This document shows, piece by piece, positions 35,011 through 45,964 of a stretch of 64,000 nucleotides of DNA. Below the pieces are notes generated by a model. The model searched no databases. It saw only the letters and a list, made by a program, of their open reading frames with translations, and was not told where the DNA came from. The position numbers and the translations under genes were made by a program. How positions within the stretch are numbered: the first letter of the stretch is position 1; each line of letters starts with the position of its first letter. This DNA comes from Castor canadensis (lineage: Eukaryota > Chordata > Mammalia > Rodentia > Castoridae), in the NCBI RefSeq assembly GCF_047511655.1, contig NC_133403.1:16737014-16801013 (forward strand), given 5' to 3'.

Positions 35011-35585
35011 GGGGAAGGAAAGGGGAAGTAAAATCCTGGAAGTGTATCTTATCTCTAATCTGAGTGTGTGTGAGTCCATGTTAGATACTGGCTTCTTATC
35101 CATTGACATAGACAGGTCACCCTGTTAACCTGAAATCTGGGATTTAGTGTGGTGTCCTCCCCTCTGCCTGTAGGTTATACATTCTGTTCAGTTCCTGGAA
35201 ATCTGACTTCTAGATACTGGTTCTCTATCTCAACCCTGGCTATGGTACTAACAGGTCACTACTGCCTTTATAGCACCATGACCTCAAAGCTCTTGCATGA
35301 GTATTACCTCCTCCTTTTCTATCACAGTCCACTTAAATTAAGCCTACAGTTCTTATTCTTCTCCACAACTTAAGAATTCAGGACTCTGACAAAAAAACTC
35401 CCAGAAAGAATTCAGGACAAAGATCTTTAAGAAATAGGGTCCTGTTACTTTGGCAAAATTTATATACCCTTCATGAAGCACCTTGAATTGAGATTTCAGT
35501 GTTTTCCCTCAAATGTTATAACAAGAAGATTATCTTTGGAGTCAGCAATAGAATCTCTCTTCCTTAAAAAAGGTCCTATTTTGGG
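35011..35585. other. unassigned sequence
   Basis: No gene or repeat recognised. Confidence 0.4.
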
Positions 35586-35587
35586 GT

Positions 35588-35910
35588 CATGCACAATGAT
35601 TCATGCCTATAATCCCAGCTTCTTGAGAGGAAGAGATGGGAAGATCACAGATCTAAGCCAGCCTGGGCCAAAAGTTAGGAAGGCCCTATCTCAAAGAACA
35701 ACTTGGGCATGATAGTCAGCACCTGTAATTGCAACATGTGAGAGTGAAATAGGAGGATCATGGTCAGAAGCTGTCCGGGGAAAGCATAAGAACCCTATCT
35801 GAAAAATAACTAAAGCAACATGGGTTGGGGGCATGGCGCAAGTGGTAAAGTGCTTACATAGGAAGCAGGAGACCCTGAATTGAAAACCTCAATACCAGGC
35901 ACAAAACAGA
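35588..35910 (+). mobile_element. B1-B1-ID trimeric SINE
   Basis: Two B1-like parts ('cctataatcccagcttcttg' and 'cctgtaattgcaacatgtga') then ID-like 'ggcgcaagtggtaaagtgct'. Same module order as 26,465-26,810. Confidence 0.8.
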
Positions 35911-35944
35911 CATGCAGATTAAAACGAAGAATCAGAATAGAAGA

Positions 35945-37270
35945 TGTATATAAATCAATACAGCTATGACCACCTGATTTGTGACAAAGGCACCCAACAC
36001 ATGTGATGGAGAAGAGACAGGTTGTTCAACAAATGTTGCTTTGGAAACTGGATATCCGCATGCACAAACTGAAATTAGATCCATGTCTTTCACCCTGTCA
36101 GTATCAATTTAAAATGGATTAAGGACCATAATAAGACCTGGAACTCTGAATCTAGTGCAAGAAACATCAGAAACTACAATGGAACTAATAGGCATAGAAA
36201 ATGACTTTCTAAATAGAATTCTAGTGGCTCAGCAACTAAGAGAAAGGATTGACAAATGGGGCTACATAAACTAAAATGCTTTTGAACAACAAAAGAAATA
36301 GTCACAAGAATGAAGAGGCAGCCCACAGAATGGGGGAAATCTTTGCCAGCTACACATCTGACAGGAATTAATACCGAGAATACACTCAAAAACTAAACTC
36401 CCAAAAAATCAATGAACCAATGATGAAATACACAAATGAACTGAACAGAGCTTTTTCATAGGCAGAAGTCCAAATGACCAAAAACTGCATAAAGAAATGC
36501 TCACCAACCCTGGTCATAAAGAAAATGCAAATCAAACAATACCAAGATTCCACCACTCTCCTATTTGAATGGCTATCATCAAGAATACAAACAACTAATG
36601 ATGTTAAGGATGTCTTAAAAAAGGAACCCTCATATGCAGTTAGTGGGAATAGAAATTAATACAACCAGTATGGAAAACAATATGGAGGCTCCTCAAAACT
36701 AAAAGTAGAATTGCTGTATGATCCAGCATTATCATTCATAAGGATATCCCTGAAGGAATGCAAGTCAGGTTACAATAAAGACACCTGCTTATCCATGTTT
36801 ACTGTGGCATTATTCACAACAGCTAAGATACAGAAACAGCCAAGATGCCTCACTACTGATACATGGATCAAAAATTGTGGCATTTATATACAATGGAATT
36901 TTATTCAGCCTTAAATAAGAATGAAATTTTGTTGTTTGCAGGTAAATGGATGGAACTGGAAAACATCAACTTAATTGAAATCAGTCAGGTTACGAAAACC
37001 AAAGACCACATGTTTTCTCTCACACATGGACTAGAGACCTGATACACATACAAGCAGTATTATGAACAATAGGTCTCACAAAGGGGAGCTTATTTATGAG
37101 AGAGAGAGGGTAAAAGGAGGAGGCTAAGGAGTTCAATATGGTTGTACTTTCTGTACAAGAATGCAGAATTTTTAAACATTTTGCAACTACCATAAGAAGT
37201 GAAATAAAGTAGAAAGGCAAAAATTAGAGGGAATGAACCAATTTGTGTTATAATATGTACATATATATAA

Positions 37271-37306
<36 letters not shown>

Positions 37307-37357
37307 AAATGTCACAATGAAACATCCTGTATAGCTATCTTAATGAAACAAAAATAT
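35945..37357 (+). mobile_element. L1, 5'-truncated: ORF2 C-terminal half plus 3' UTR (decayed)
   Basis: Parallels the intact ORF2 C-terminal half at 50,010-51,104 along its length: FDKG-like start, KLKLDPC-equivalent, ATS-type segments, 'KKCSPTLVIKKMQIK' at 36,500, [10 protein letters not shown]-equivalent 'MFTVALFTTAKIQKQPRC' at 36,798, and the tail to the TAG near 37,032. Stops and indels are numerous. The 3' UTR has an (AT)n run at 37,256-37,304 and is interrupted by a SINE at 37,358-37,560, resuming to about 37,830. Confidence 0.88.
37268..37304. repeat. (TA)n microsatellite
   Basis: Alternating AT inside the L1 3' UTR. Confidence 0.92.
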
Positions 37358-37560
37358 GCTGGGCACCAGTGGCTCACACCTGCAATCCTTGTGACTCAGG
37401 AGGAAGAGATAAGGAAGATCATGGTTCAAAGACAGCTTGGGCAAATAATTTGCAAAAGCCTATCACAAAAGCACCTATCACAAAAAAAGGGCTGGGGAAC
37501 TGGCTCAAGGTATAGTCCCTGAGTTCAAGCCTCAGTTCCCCTCCCCCACACACACACCAA
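37358..37560 (+). mobile_element. B1-dID SINE nested in L1 3' UTR
   Basis: 'gctgggcaccagtggctcac' start, ID part 'ggctggggaactggctcaag', A/CA-rich tail. L1 3' UTR sequence continues on both sides, compare 39,060-39,440. Confidence 0.85.
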
Positions 37561-37830
37561 AAATGGAGAACAGAAATGGAAAACAAGTCCTGCATAGGGA
37601 GTTGATACTTTTGGGAGGGGTGAGGATATAAGGAAAGGGTGTAGGATATGGAGTAAATACTGTATATTCATGTATGAAAATCAAAAAATGAGACCTCTTG
37701 AAACTATTCTAGGAATGGGAGGGAGAATAAAGGAGAATGATTGAGGGATGAATTCAACTATGGTATATTATAAGAACTTTTGTAAATGTAACAATGTACC
37801 CCCATTACAATATTTTTTTAAAACCTCAGT
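37561..37830 (+). mobile_element. L1 3' UTR, distal part
   Basis: Aligns to 39,175-39,430 ('catgtatgaaaat', 'tgggagggagaataaa' versus related blocks, 'cttttgtaaatgtaacaa'). It completes the L1 at 35,945. Confidence 0.8.
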
Positions 37831-37834
37831 AATG

Positions 37835-38319
37835 CAAAAAAGTTTTTTTAAATCATTGTGTTCATTTCACTGAGATTCAGAGAGAGAAGTTATACAACCA
37901 TACTTAATCAGCCAGTTTTCCTACAAACTAACACCCACGTGACTTACTATACATGTTAGTTTTGATGACCTCGTACCTCCTCACAAAAATTATAGAACTG
38001 ACATCACCCAACAGCCAATGTGAGGAACAGAGCTCTATGCTTCAAACACCTCTGACAATAGCTGCACAAGCACAGGTAATCATTCAAAGTCTCTGCATAG
38101 ATTTCCCTATAAAATAAGGAGTGTGGTCTAAATGGCAAATAAGGTCAGTTTGGGTTCTAACATTCTATTAATATTTTAGGTCACTTTTGCTCAATGGAGC
38201 AGCTCTCAAATTTCTGACCCACAGAAAATTAGTGAATTATTTTTTTCTTCTTTACTATGTTAAATGTTGGAGAAATCTGTTACACAGATACAGGTAACTA
38301 ATATATGGAAGATGACAGG
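37835..38319. other. unassigned sequence
   Basis: No gene or repeat recognised. Confidence 0.4.
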
Positions 38320-38545
38320 CCTATCTGCTAACTACTGCTGTGGCATCCAAGACTGCTCCACAACCTCAGTGGCTTGCACTGGGAGCCCAGGGGCATCCTG
38401 ATACCTGTGCTACAATAAAGCACCTATGGCCTCTGCAAAAATTCTACCAGTGCATTTGGTGGGGTGTTGAGCCAGGTCTCATGAACTTGTCCTCAACTCA
38501 TTCACTGCTAGAGGCTGGGGTATGGGAATTGTTTATCTTATAGAA
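38320..38545. mobile_element. possible MER-type (hAT-like) DNA transposon remnant
   Basis: 'ctgctaactactgctgtggc' and 'acaacctcagtggcttgcac' resemble the start of old hAT-derived MER elements. Weak and edge-less; kept only as a hint. Confidence 0.3.
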
Positions 38546-38689
38546 GAAAGATCTCTTATTACAACATGCTCCTTAACTCACCTGAATTTGTAGAATCTGA
38601 AATTCAAGTTGAAAAGTAACCATGTGGTAATATCCTGATAATCTGTGTCACTGTACAACTTTATATCTGTAAATTAGAAAAACAAAAAT

Positions 38690-39445
38690 TTTCAATGGAA
38701 TTTTATTCAGCCACAAAAAAGAATGAGATTTTATACTTTGCAGGGAAATGGATGGAACTGGAGATTATCTTAAGTGAAACTAGCCAGGTTCTGAAAGCCA
38801 AATACTGCATGTTTTCTCTCAGATATAGAATATAGGCCCAATAAAAATACAAAGAATATTATGAAAAACAACTCAATCTAAGGGGAAGACACTAACGGGA
38901 GAGAGAACATTTAAAATAATGAAGCTAAAAATAAAATATGGTTGATGCATTTTCTATACAATAAAGAATATAGAAGGTGAATAAAGTAGAAAGGACAAAA
39001 GGAAGGAATGAAACAATTCGGGCTATAATACATATGTACATGGAAATGTCACAGTGAAACTCCCTATAGAGATATCTTAAACAAAAAGTATCTTTTTTTT
39101 TTCAAAAAAAGAGAACAGACCCAGTCCCACTAAAAACAAACAAAATAACTAAAAAAATCACAAAACAAGAAAGTAAAACTTGTCCTGTCTGGGGGTTAGT
39201 TACAGTGGCAGCAGGGGAGGATTATAAGTAAAGGGTTGTGAAGGTGAATAGGACAGAAATATTATGTGGTCATGTATGAAAATGGAAAAATGAGACGTGG
39301 TAAATTATTCCAGGAATAGGGATAGAGGAAATAAAGGCAAATGATGGAAGGGATGAATTTAACTATGATATATTGTAAAATACTTTTGTAAATGTAACAA
39401 CATATACCCAGTACAACAGTACTCAATAAAAAATATTTAAGAAAG
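38690..39445 (+). mobile_element. L1 3' end (ORF2 last ~100 codons and 3' UTR), 5'-truncated
   Basis: 'caatggaattttattcagcc', 'gggaaatggatggaactgga' and 'gttttctctcagatatag' match the ORF2 end; the 3' UTR matches 37,030-37,830 and ends in an AATAAA/A-rich tail at about 39,425-39,445. Confidence 0.88.
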
Positions 39446-39509
39446 AAAAACAAGTACCACTCCACCAGACCCTTTGTGCATTGAGTATTTTCCATATAAG
39501 TTTGTGGAA

Positions 39510-39600
39510 ACTATTTGCCAGAGCTTGCTTTGAACTGCGATCCTCCTGTTTCTACCTGCTGAGTAGAGAAAAATGCAAATATACATCACAAACAGCTCGA
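39510..39600 (-). mobile_element. B1-like fragment, antisense
   Basis: 'gccagagcttgctttgaact', 'gcgatcctcctgtttctacc'. Confidence 0.5.
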
Positions 39601-39729
39601 ATTTCAATGTATTACTATTGGTTTTTTATCACATATGTATCTATTCCTAAACAATATGTTGATTGGTTTTGGATGATTTTGCTCTGCTTATTCTTTTAGG
39701 GGTTCACTGTACTTCTTTAACCTAAAGAT

Positions 39730-39850
39730 CTATACACTTGGACTGGAGGTGTTGCTAAATGGGTACAGCAACTGCTTTGCAAGTGAAAAGCACTGAGTTC
39801 AAACCCTAGTATGACCGGTCCTGACAGTCCCACCAAAAACAAAAAGTCTA
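39730..39850 (+). mobile_element. ID-like SINE, sense
   Basis: 'actggaggtgttgctaaatg', 'gagttcaaaccctagtatg'; A-rich tail. Confidence 0.7.
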
Positions 39851-40064
39851 CAAAGATCTATAGTCATAAGGAAATTTAGAACAAGAATTTAAGCATTGAG
39901 TATATTTTTAACAAAATTAGGGAGCACCAGAAAAATCTTTCAAAATAATCAAATTTGAAGCCCACACATTCATGCTTCACAACATAATTTTAGAGCTCAT
40001 AAAATGGTTAAGAACAATCCTCATTGGTACAGTGCTGAGAAATCATGAAAAAAAATAGTTAAGA

Positions 40065-40235
40065 ACAGAGGCTGGGCAGAGTGGTTCATGCTGGTAGCAA
40101 TAGCAGCTACTTGGTAGGCAGAAATCAAGAGAATCACAGTTAGACCTGGGCTGGTGATATAGCTCAAATGTTAGACTGCCTGCCTAGCAATTACAAGGCC
40201 CTGAAATCAAACTCCAATACCACAAAATAAAATCC
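40065..40235 (+). mobile_element. B1-dID SINE, sense
   Basis: 'ggctgggcagagtggttcat' B1 start and ID part 'agctcaaatgttagactgcc'. Confidence 0.75.
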
Positions 40236-40299
40236 CAAAAGTTAGCAAGAACCCATCTCAACCAATAAGTTGAGGATATTATTGTGAGCCTGCATTCTT

Positions 40300-40610
40300 A
40301 TCAGTGTCCCCAGTCCCACCACCCCAAAAATAATCCCATCTGTGTGACTTGGCATAGGGAGGAGGGTCAAAGTCTGAGATCCACCCTGGTTAAAAACTCA
40401 AAAGACCATATCTGAAAAATAACTAAAGGAACAAATGGCTAGGGGTGTGGCTCAAGGGGTAGAGCACCTATTAAGCAAGTAAGAGACCCTGACTTCAAAC
40501 ATCACTATATCAAAAATTTTAAAGAAGGTAAGAATGGACTCTGAGAATGCATTTCTTGCCTAGTATAGTCAAAGAACTAGATTCAATCCCCAGCACTGAA
40601 AAAAAAAAGA
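40300..40610 (+). mobile_element. B1-dID SINE plus adjacent ID fragment
   Basis: B1-like part near 40,330-40,420, ID part 'ggctcaaggggtagagcacc' (40,440-40,510), then a partial ID ('cttgcctagtatagtcaaag', 'ttcaatccccagcactg') with an A-run. Confidence 0.7.
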
Positions 40611-40614
40611 GAAA

Positions 40615-41110
40615 AATTAAATGAAAAACTATTCTTACATTCTTAATACTTGCAGGCACACTTAATTTTGAATTTCAAACTCATTATTTTGTAAACCAAC
40701 TTGTAAGGAAGCAAAACGGAGGATATTAAAAACAATCATCATGTGCAGTAAAGGAAATTCCAAAAGCGTTCTAACAATGTTTGGAGAAATGAAAATATAA
40801 CTGCCTCAAAGGATACATTCTTCAAATGTCAGTATTTGATTGACTGGCTTCTAATGTATTTATTAATATTCTAGGGGAACTGTGACAGCACAATTATGTC
40901 AATTGAAAGAGATGACTTGAAATTATTGTCTTTCCAATAGCACCTGACCCAGTGACTCAGGCAGACACAGTATGAATTTGTTGATTAAGTAAACATGTGA
41001 TAATCTCAAATCCAGATCAAGATTTTTGGCTGTCAATTTGCTCAGTATATCACAGAGCTGTCAAAAAATAGAATTATAAATGCCATTTAGAACAGTGCTG
41101 TATCATTTGG
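40615..41110. other. unassigned sequence
   Basis: No gene or repeat recognised; lies downstream of the minus-strand exon-like segment at 41,133-41,307. Confidence 0.4.
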
Positions 41111-41112
41111 TC

Positions 41113-41385
41113 TCAGGAATAGTCACTTTTACCTGCCAATCTTTTTTTCTGTTGTAATAAAGCATAACTCATGTAAATATAATCTTCAATGTCAGGGCTC
41201 TCAGGCATATTTATGCTGTGAAGCCAATCAGCTGTTTCATTTTTTGTGATATCATCCAAGTATTTATAAAGTGCAGGCTCTTTTTTTGTGAAAAAAGAAA
41301 AGAAAATCTGAAAACCAGTGATACAAAGCACTGTATAATCACATTGTTTCTTCACATCTAGATTCCACTTGTGTACTAGCATCAA
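41113..41385 (-). CDS. exon-like open segment, unidentified
   Basis: A 90-codon open frame on the minus strand of non-repetitive, globular-looking composition: a segment with EPALYKYLDDITKN, then DWLHSINMPESPDIEDYIYM and LLQQKKRLAG. A good donor-like site (CAG|GTAAAAGT, exon edge at about 41,133) interrupts the frame near its end, and acceptor-like sites (TTTTCAG at about 41,308, or a pyrimidine-rich stretch ending AAAG near 41,281) lie upstream, so the likely exon is 41,133-41,307 or a little shorter. The polarity, acidic/aromatic mix and flanking splice signals favour a real or recently lost exon over chance. I do not recognise the family and see no neighbour exon with certainty, apart from the candidate at 42,866. 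Confidence 0.4.
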   Translation of the reverse strand: MMLVHKWNLDVKKQCDYTVLCITGFQIFFSFFTKKEPALYKYLDDITKNETADWLHSINMPESPDIEDYIYMSYALLQQKKRLAGKSDYS

Positions 41386-41504
41386 ACTGCATTCTTTTAC
41401 TGTTCAAAATGCTTATCTTCCAGTGCCATTCCTCTTGCCAAATTATATCACTAATCACTCCCACAATTATTTTGATTTATGGCTTTAAAATATTACTTCT
41501 TGGG

Positions 41505-41590
41505 TCAGAGATGTAGTTCAGTTGTAGAACACTTGCATAGTACATGCAACTGTCCTGGGTTTAATCCTCAGAGCAGAGGGGAAAAAAGTA
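41505..41590 (+). mobile_element. ID SINE, sense
   Basis: 'gatgtagttcagttgtagaa', 'gtttaatcctcagagc'. Confidence 0.75.
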
Positions 41591-41784
41591 TGTGAGTGTG
41601 TATATGTATTCTTTATTATAATTTTTATTCTTTTCCAAGTTTGCAAAAGTAAATACATATTACTCATAGAGAAGAAAAGTATTTCATCTCTTGTACTGTC
41701 TTTGTCTGAAATATCCTTTCTAGCTACAGGAGTTTTTTCAAGACCTTGCACTTTTACATCTGGTTAGCCTTACTCTATTTCTTT

Positions 41785-41875
41785 TTGCAGTGGTAATGAA
41801 ATTTGAACTCAGGGCCTCATGCATGGTAGTCAGGCACTCTTTGCTTGAGCCACTCCATCAGCCTATAGTCTCTGT
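41785..41875 (-). mobile_element. ID SINE, antisense
   Basis: 'aatttgaactcagggcctca', 'gtcaggcactctttgcttga'. Confidence 0.75.
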
Positions 41876-42314
41876 ACTTTCTGCATCCATCTCTTCCTTT
41901 CAAGTAATTAAGGTCTCTAAATTCCATCACTCCATTTCTACAAATAATTCAAAATACCCCTGCAGTCAGCTGCTTAAGACCCTCTGAGATGTCTCTCCCT
42001 CTCCTAAGAGTTATTTCAGTAGAAAAATCAGAAACCACTTCCAAAAATGATTTCTGTTCAAAGATTGTAATTCTTGTCCAATCAAAGTTAATAATATTCA
42101 GTTATCCAGTTGCAAGGTTAAATTAGCTTACTCTTCTCTGTCAGAGCACCATAGATCTTTGACAATAAAACTTACTCATTAAGACCAGATATCTTCCTTC
42201 TGGAAAAAGATTCAGCAGCTGAACATTTATTGACTATAGGCAATGATAGTTAGAAGTAGTGCACTACTGTGAGGCAGCTCTCATGAGAGTGAGCAACAAA
42301 TTGTAAGATTTATT

Positions 42315-42510
42315 AATTAAAACCTGGGTTTAATGGCACATACCTATAATGTCAGCAATTGGGCAACTGAGGTAGGAGGCCAGCCTGGGTACATAACAAG
42401 ATCATGTTTCAAAAAACCAAAAATAAGCTGGCAGCATGGCTGAAGTGGTAGAGCACTTGCCTAACATGCATGCAGCCCTAGATTCAATTCCCAATACTTA
42501 AAAGAATAAA
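42315..42510 (+). mobile_element. B1-dID SINE, sense
   Basis: B1 part 'cacatacctataatgtcagc', ID part 'gaagtggtagagcacttgcc', A-rich end. Confidence 0.8.
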
Positions 42511-42609
42511 TATAGGTGTGTTAAAAATCAGAAATGCCATATCATTTACTTGACTAGGATGGTTCTTAAGGACACTGTGTTGTTAATATTTACCTTACAC
42601 AAATTTTAA

Positions 42610-42710
42610 GAGTGTTGAAGCTGGAATGTGGCTCAAGAGTTAGAGAGCCTCCCCAGCAGCACAAAGTCTGAATTCACACCCTAGTACCACAGAAAAAAGT
42701 ATTGATCAAA
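42610..42710 (+). mobile_element. ID-like SINE, sense
   Basis: 'aatgtggctcaagagttaga', 'attcacaccctagtaccaca'. Confidence 0.7.
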
Positions 42711-42865
42711 TGTGATGTGGAAAAGATGTCACTGTTTACAAGTACACCATGACAGTGAACTTGCAGAATCTTAAATCAACATTTGACAACTAAGTTCCTG
42801 TGCATAATAAGGTGAGCTTCAAAACTTCTTCTAGACTGAAATAATGCTCACCCTTTTCTGTCCTC

Positions 42866-43018
42866 TCAGAGCTTTTTAGTCCTTGTCTTCCTAGAGGAAT
42901 TTCTCGCACTGAAGGCAGTCAGCACACTTAGAAAGGACAGTTCTGGTTTTAATTGTCCAAGCTGACTTCTCGGGTCTTCAGAAGAATCCATCCTACAAAA
43001 TATGATCTGCAGATTTTC
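42866..43018 (-). CDS. exon-like open segment 2, unidentified
   Basis: The minus strand has an acceptor-like AATCATTTCAG just upstream (about 43,021-43,030) and an open frame of about 50 codons with MDSSEDPRSQLGQLKPELSF and a basic end SSRKTRTKKL before TGA at 42,866-42,868. A shifted frame over the last third is also open and runs into GGTGAGC, a possible donor near 42,850. It is non-repetitive. It could be a last exon or a decayed internal exon; whether it belongs with 41,133-41,307 cannot be decided. Confidence 0.3.
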   Translation of the reverse strand, partial: ENLQIIFCRMDSSEDPRSQLGQLKPELSFLSVLTAFSARNSSRKTRTKKL

Positions 43019-43249
43019 TGAAATGATTCCCTAAAAAAGCAAGTATTAGAAATAGTTATTCCAACTACTAACAATTATTTCAGATAATACGCAATTTTCC
43101 TCAAAACATTCTCATTTTATTCCTCATAATCTCTTCACATTCAACGTAAGAATTTTCTGAAAACCAATGTGACTTACACCACAATTTCTACTTTCAACCA
43201 AAACCAACCCAAATCATAATACTGTATTTGTAGCCCTGGGCAACACAGG

Positions 43250-44282
43250 GACAAACCTTGTCTCAAAACAGCATCGAGAGGCGCCCACAGTGGCCCTTCT
43301 TGCAGAGCTGCTCTCCAGGACAGAGGTGCAGTGGGAGCCATGCCAGGGCACATTGAGCCTCAGACCAGTTCAGCAGGAAAAGGCAGTGGCTTCAGGGCAG
43401 GAGAAGAATGTGTGACTCACTGCCCCCATGTCACTGGCCAAGGGCACCAAGGCGCAGGGCGACTACTTTCACTTGTTCCTGCCCCACAGCACAGAGTTCA
43501 TGAACTCTGCGACTTCCTCTGCATCATGACCACCAGCTCTCCATGCATGCTGCAGCAATGTCGTCCATGACTCCATGACTGTGCTTCCTCCGGGGCCTGG
43601 GTGGGCCCGACCCCAGCGACCCCAACCCCATGACCCAACGCACCACACGCCTGACCACCGCAAACTGACTCAATGTCATGCCTCACACCCATGCTCAGTC
43701 CCCATGGCCTGGGCCAGGAGGACATGCCTTGGATAGGAGGAGGGACCTACCGCTGCCAAGCCCTGATTCCGGAGGGCTGCTGCCTGAGGATGAGCACCTT
43801 CCCCACTTTCTGAGTCCATGCAGGCTTGTGGGGTGAGGGCCGCCTGGAGGTTTAGCTGACACAGTACACCAAGTCCTGCGAGTGGGCGTGGAGTCCATGC
43901 TGAGGCCCCTTCCTTCTAAAGCTTCCAGCGTAGTCACTGCTCCAGGGCGCCCCCTGCCGGACCCCTGCCAGCAGCCATGCTGCAGTTGCTTCTGAGTGAA
44001 CAAAGTTTAGTGTTTACTTATCCTATTCTCTAGTGCACTTTGTGCCCCTGCCCCATACCCAGGATGCTGACAACAGCCTGAGACTCAAGAACTGCAGCCC
44101 TGTTCACCCCTGGCTCCCGGTATTGTGCATGCAGGAGGAGGAGAGTGCAGACCCGCAGCTGGCCCTAGCCCTGCACCATGGCCTCATCTCCAGGAACCCA
44201 GGGGCTAATCCCTTGTGGACTCCACCTCAGTGGTCTGCAAGTCCTCCAAAGACGTCATTCTTCTCCAAACCAAAGTGATTTC
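43250..44282 (+). pseudogene. GC-rich coding-like block, probable unidentified retropseudogene
   Basis: GC content and CpG density jump relative to both flanks. Plus-strand frames hold coding-like runs, for example MSLAKGTKAQGDYFHLFLPH (from about 43,429) and, in another frame, VLCMQEEESADPQLALALHH (about 44,120-44,180), with stops or shifts between. No introns are apparent. No family could be named and no clear poly(A) tail is seen; it may equally be a decayed CpG-rich exon or promoter fragment. Minus-strand frames of 64-102 codons are shadows of the composition. Confidence 0.35.
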
Positions 44283-44299
44283 CTGCGTGTGCAATAAGC

Positions 44300-44365
44300 C
44301 ACAGTATTTCTTGCTGTCCCCTCCTGAGTAGCTGTGATTACAGTAATGAATAACTAGAGCTGGCT
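44300..44365 (-). mobile_element. B1 3'-end fragment, antisense
   Basis: 'ctcctgagtagctgtgatta' followed by 'cagtaatgaataactagagc'. Confidence 0.5.
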
Positions 44366-44369
44366 CTTC

Positions 44370-45150
44370 TACTTTTTAGATGTCTCTTTGTGATAAACAA
44401 GTGTATTTCTCTTGTTACTAAATATTTAGAAAACGTGTGTGCTGCAAAAATATTTTTATTTAATATTTTTAAAAGAAGTGGAAGGGTGGAATACTACAAA
44501 TTCAACTAGCAAAGGAGAATTTTTTGCACAGGTAAGGTTTGACCTGCATGGATTTAATCACTATTTCTTTCTATTGTTCACCATTTTATATATTCACTTC
44601 ATTTATTTGAAATTATCAAGTAATATGTTATTAGTAAATTCGCACATTGCAAGTACAATTGAATCCACTGTCAAGTCTGACTCCTTTTAACCCCAGACCT
44701 CATAGAAAAAGGATTCAGTGCATTTGTATGTGTGTACTTTAAGCTAGTAAAATATGTTTATTTTCTCTTTGACACAACCATCTATGGTCATGTAGAATTT
44801 CCCCTCCTTTGTTGTGACTGTTGTGGTATGATTTCCGAAAATGGCTGTACCACAGTGCAGTTGGTCCTGTCCCTCTGATGACTGTTTCCAGCTTTCCATG
44901 ATTGTAGATGATCCTTGAGGATATCTCTTATAGATGCTCAAGTGTTTCCCCAGGGTTTGTGGGGAAAAGTGGAGTTGTGGGATATTAAAGTTATATACAT
45001 GTTAATAGATGCTTCTCAGTTGCTTGTACTGATTTTAACTGTTAATGTTAGTGTCATTCCAAGACATAAAGGGAAGGTATCCATATAAGAGGCATAGGAA
45101 TACTTATGCATGAGAATTTATAACAACACAATATAAGAACTATTATAGCT
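44370..45150. other. unassigned sequence
   Basis: No gene or repeat recognised. Confidence 0.4.
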
Positions 45151-45154
45151 TTTG

Positions 45155-45440
45155 TCTTGTTATTTTGTCTTATTTTATGGTTGGTACTCAGGGCCATATG
45201 CTTACTAGGCAAGCATGCTACCACTGCACTTGAGCCACATGGCTGGTCCTTTCTTTCAGGCTGGACTGGCCTCAGATGGAGATGATCCTAAGTATTTGGG
45301 ACTATAGGATTGATTCACCATGCCTGACTTGTTTTTTGATATAGAGTCTCACTAACTTTTTCTTGGGCTCACCTCAAACACAAACCTTCCATCTATTCAT
45401 CCACGGTAGCTGGGATTATAAGCATGTACCACTGCATTAG
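45155..45440 (-). mobile_element. antisense ID-B1-B1 composite SINE
   Basis: ID head ('ggtactcagggccatatgct'), B1 parts ending 'gattcaccatgcctgact' and 'gggattataagcatgtacca'. Confidence 0.75.
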
Positions 45441-45529
45441 AGCTTTTAAAATTCTCAAGTTAATTTTTCAAGGAGAAACGATTACTTTGGAAACTTTAAA
45501 AATGGGAAACATTTAGGAGTGTATAGATG

Positions 45530-45615
45530 AAAAGGTTAGGAATATAGATCAGTGGTACAGTGCTTGCCCAGCATGCATGAGGCCCTGAGTGTGATCCAGC
45601 ATCACACAAAAATGA
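45530..45615 (+). mobile_element. ID SINE, sense
   Basis: 'atagatcagtggtacagtgc', 'catgcatgaggccctgagtg'. Confidence 0.8.
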
Positions 45616-45894
45616 ATATCCCAGTGGGGTTTATGTTCCATCTGCCATGAAAGAGTCGTGAGATGGCTGCTGGAGCACAGCATTTGTGTGGGAGCAAAAA
45701 TAAGGAGAAAGGCCTCCTGCTTAATTCTGTGCTACTTCTTCACCTACAGTGCAGTGGGGGACTATAAATAAATTATAGATCTATGGAATGTGTGTGTACA
45801 GCACACAAGTGATGTTCTAAAAGAATGTAATGATGAGTGGGAAAAAGATATCCAATTATACCCATAGGGTTGTCTATATTGTGGTTTTGATTTA

Positions 45895-45960
45895 TCTTTT
45901 CACAGGACTGGGGTTTGAACTTAGGGCCTCTGTGACTTGAACCATCCCACCCAGATTGCA
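45895..45960 (-). mobile_element. ID SINE fragment, antisense
   Basis: 'gactggggtttgaacttagg', 'gacttgaaccatcccacc'. Confidence 0.7.
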
Positions 45961-45964
45961 TTTT

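Noticed and set aside
43469-44003. minus-strand frames of 64-102 codons
   Set aside because: Explained by high GC content (few stops) opposite the coding-like plus strand.
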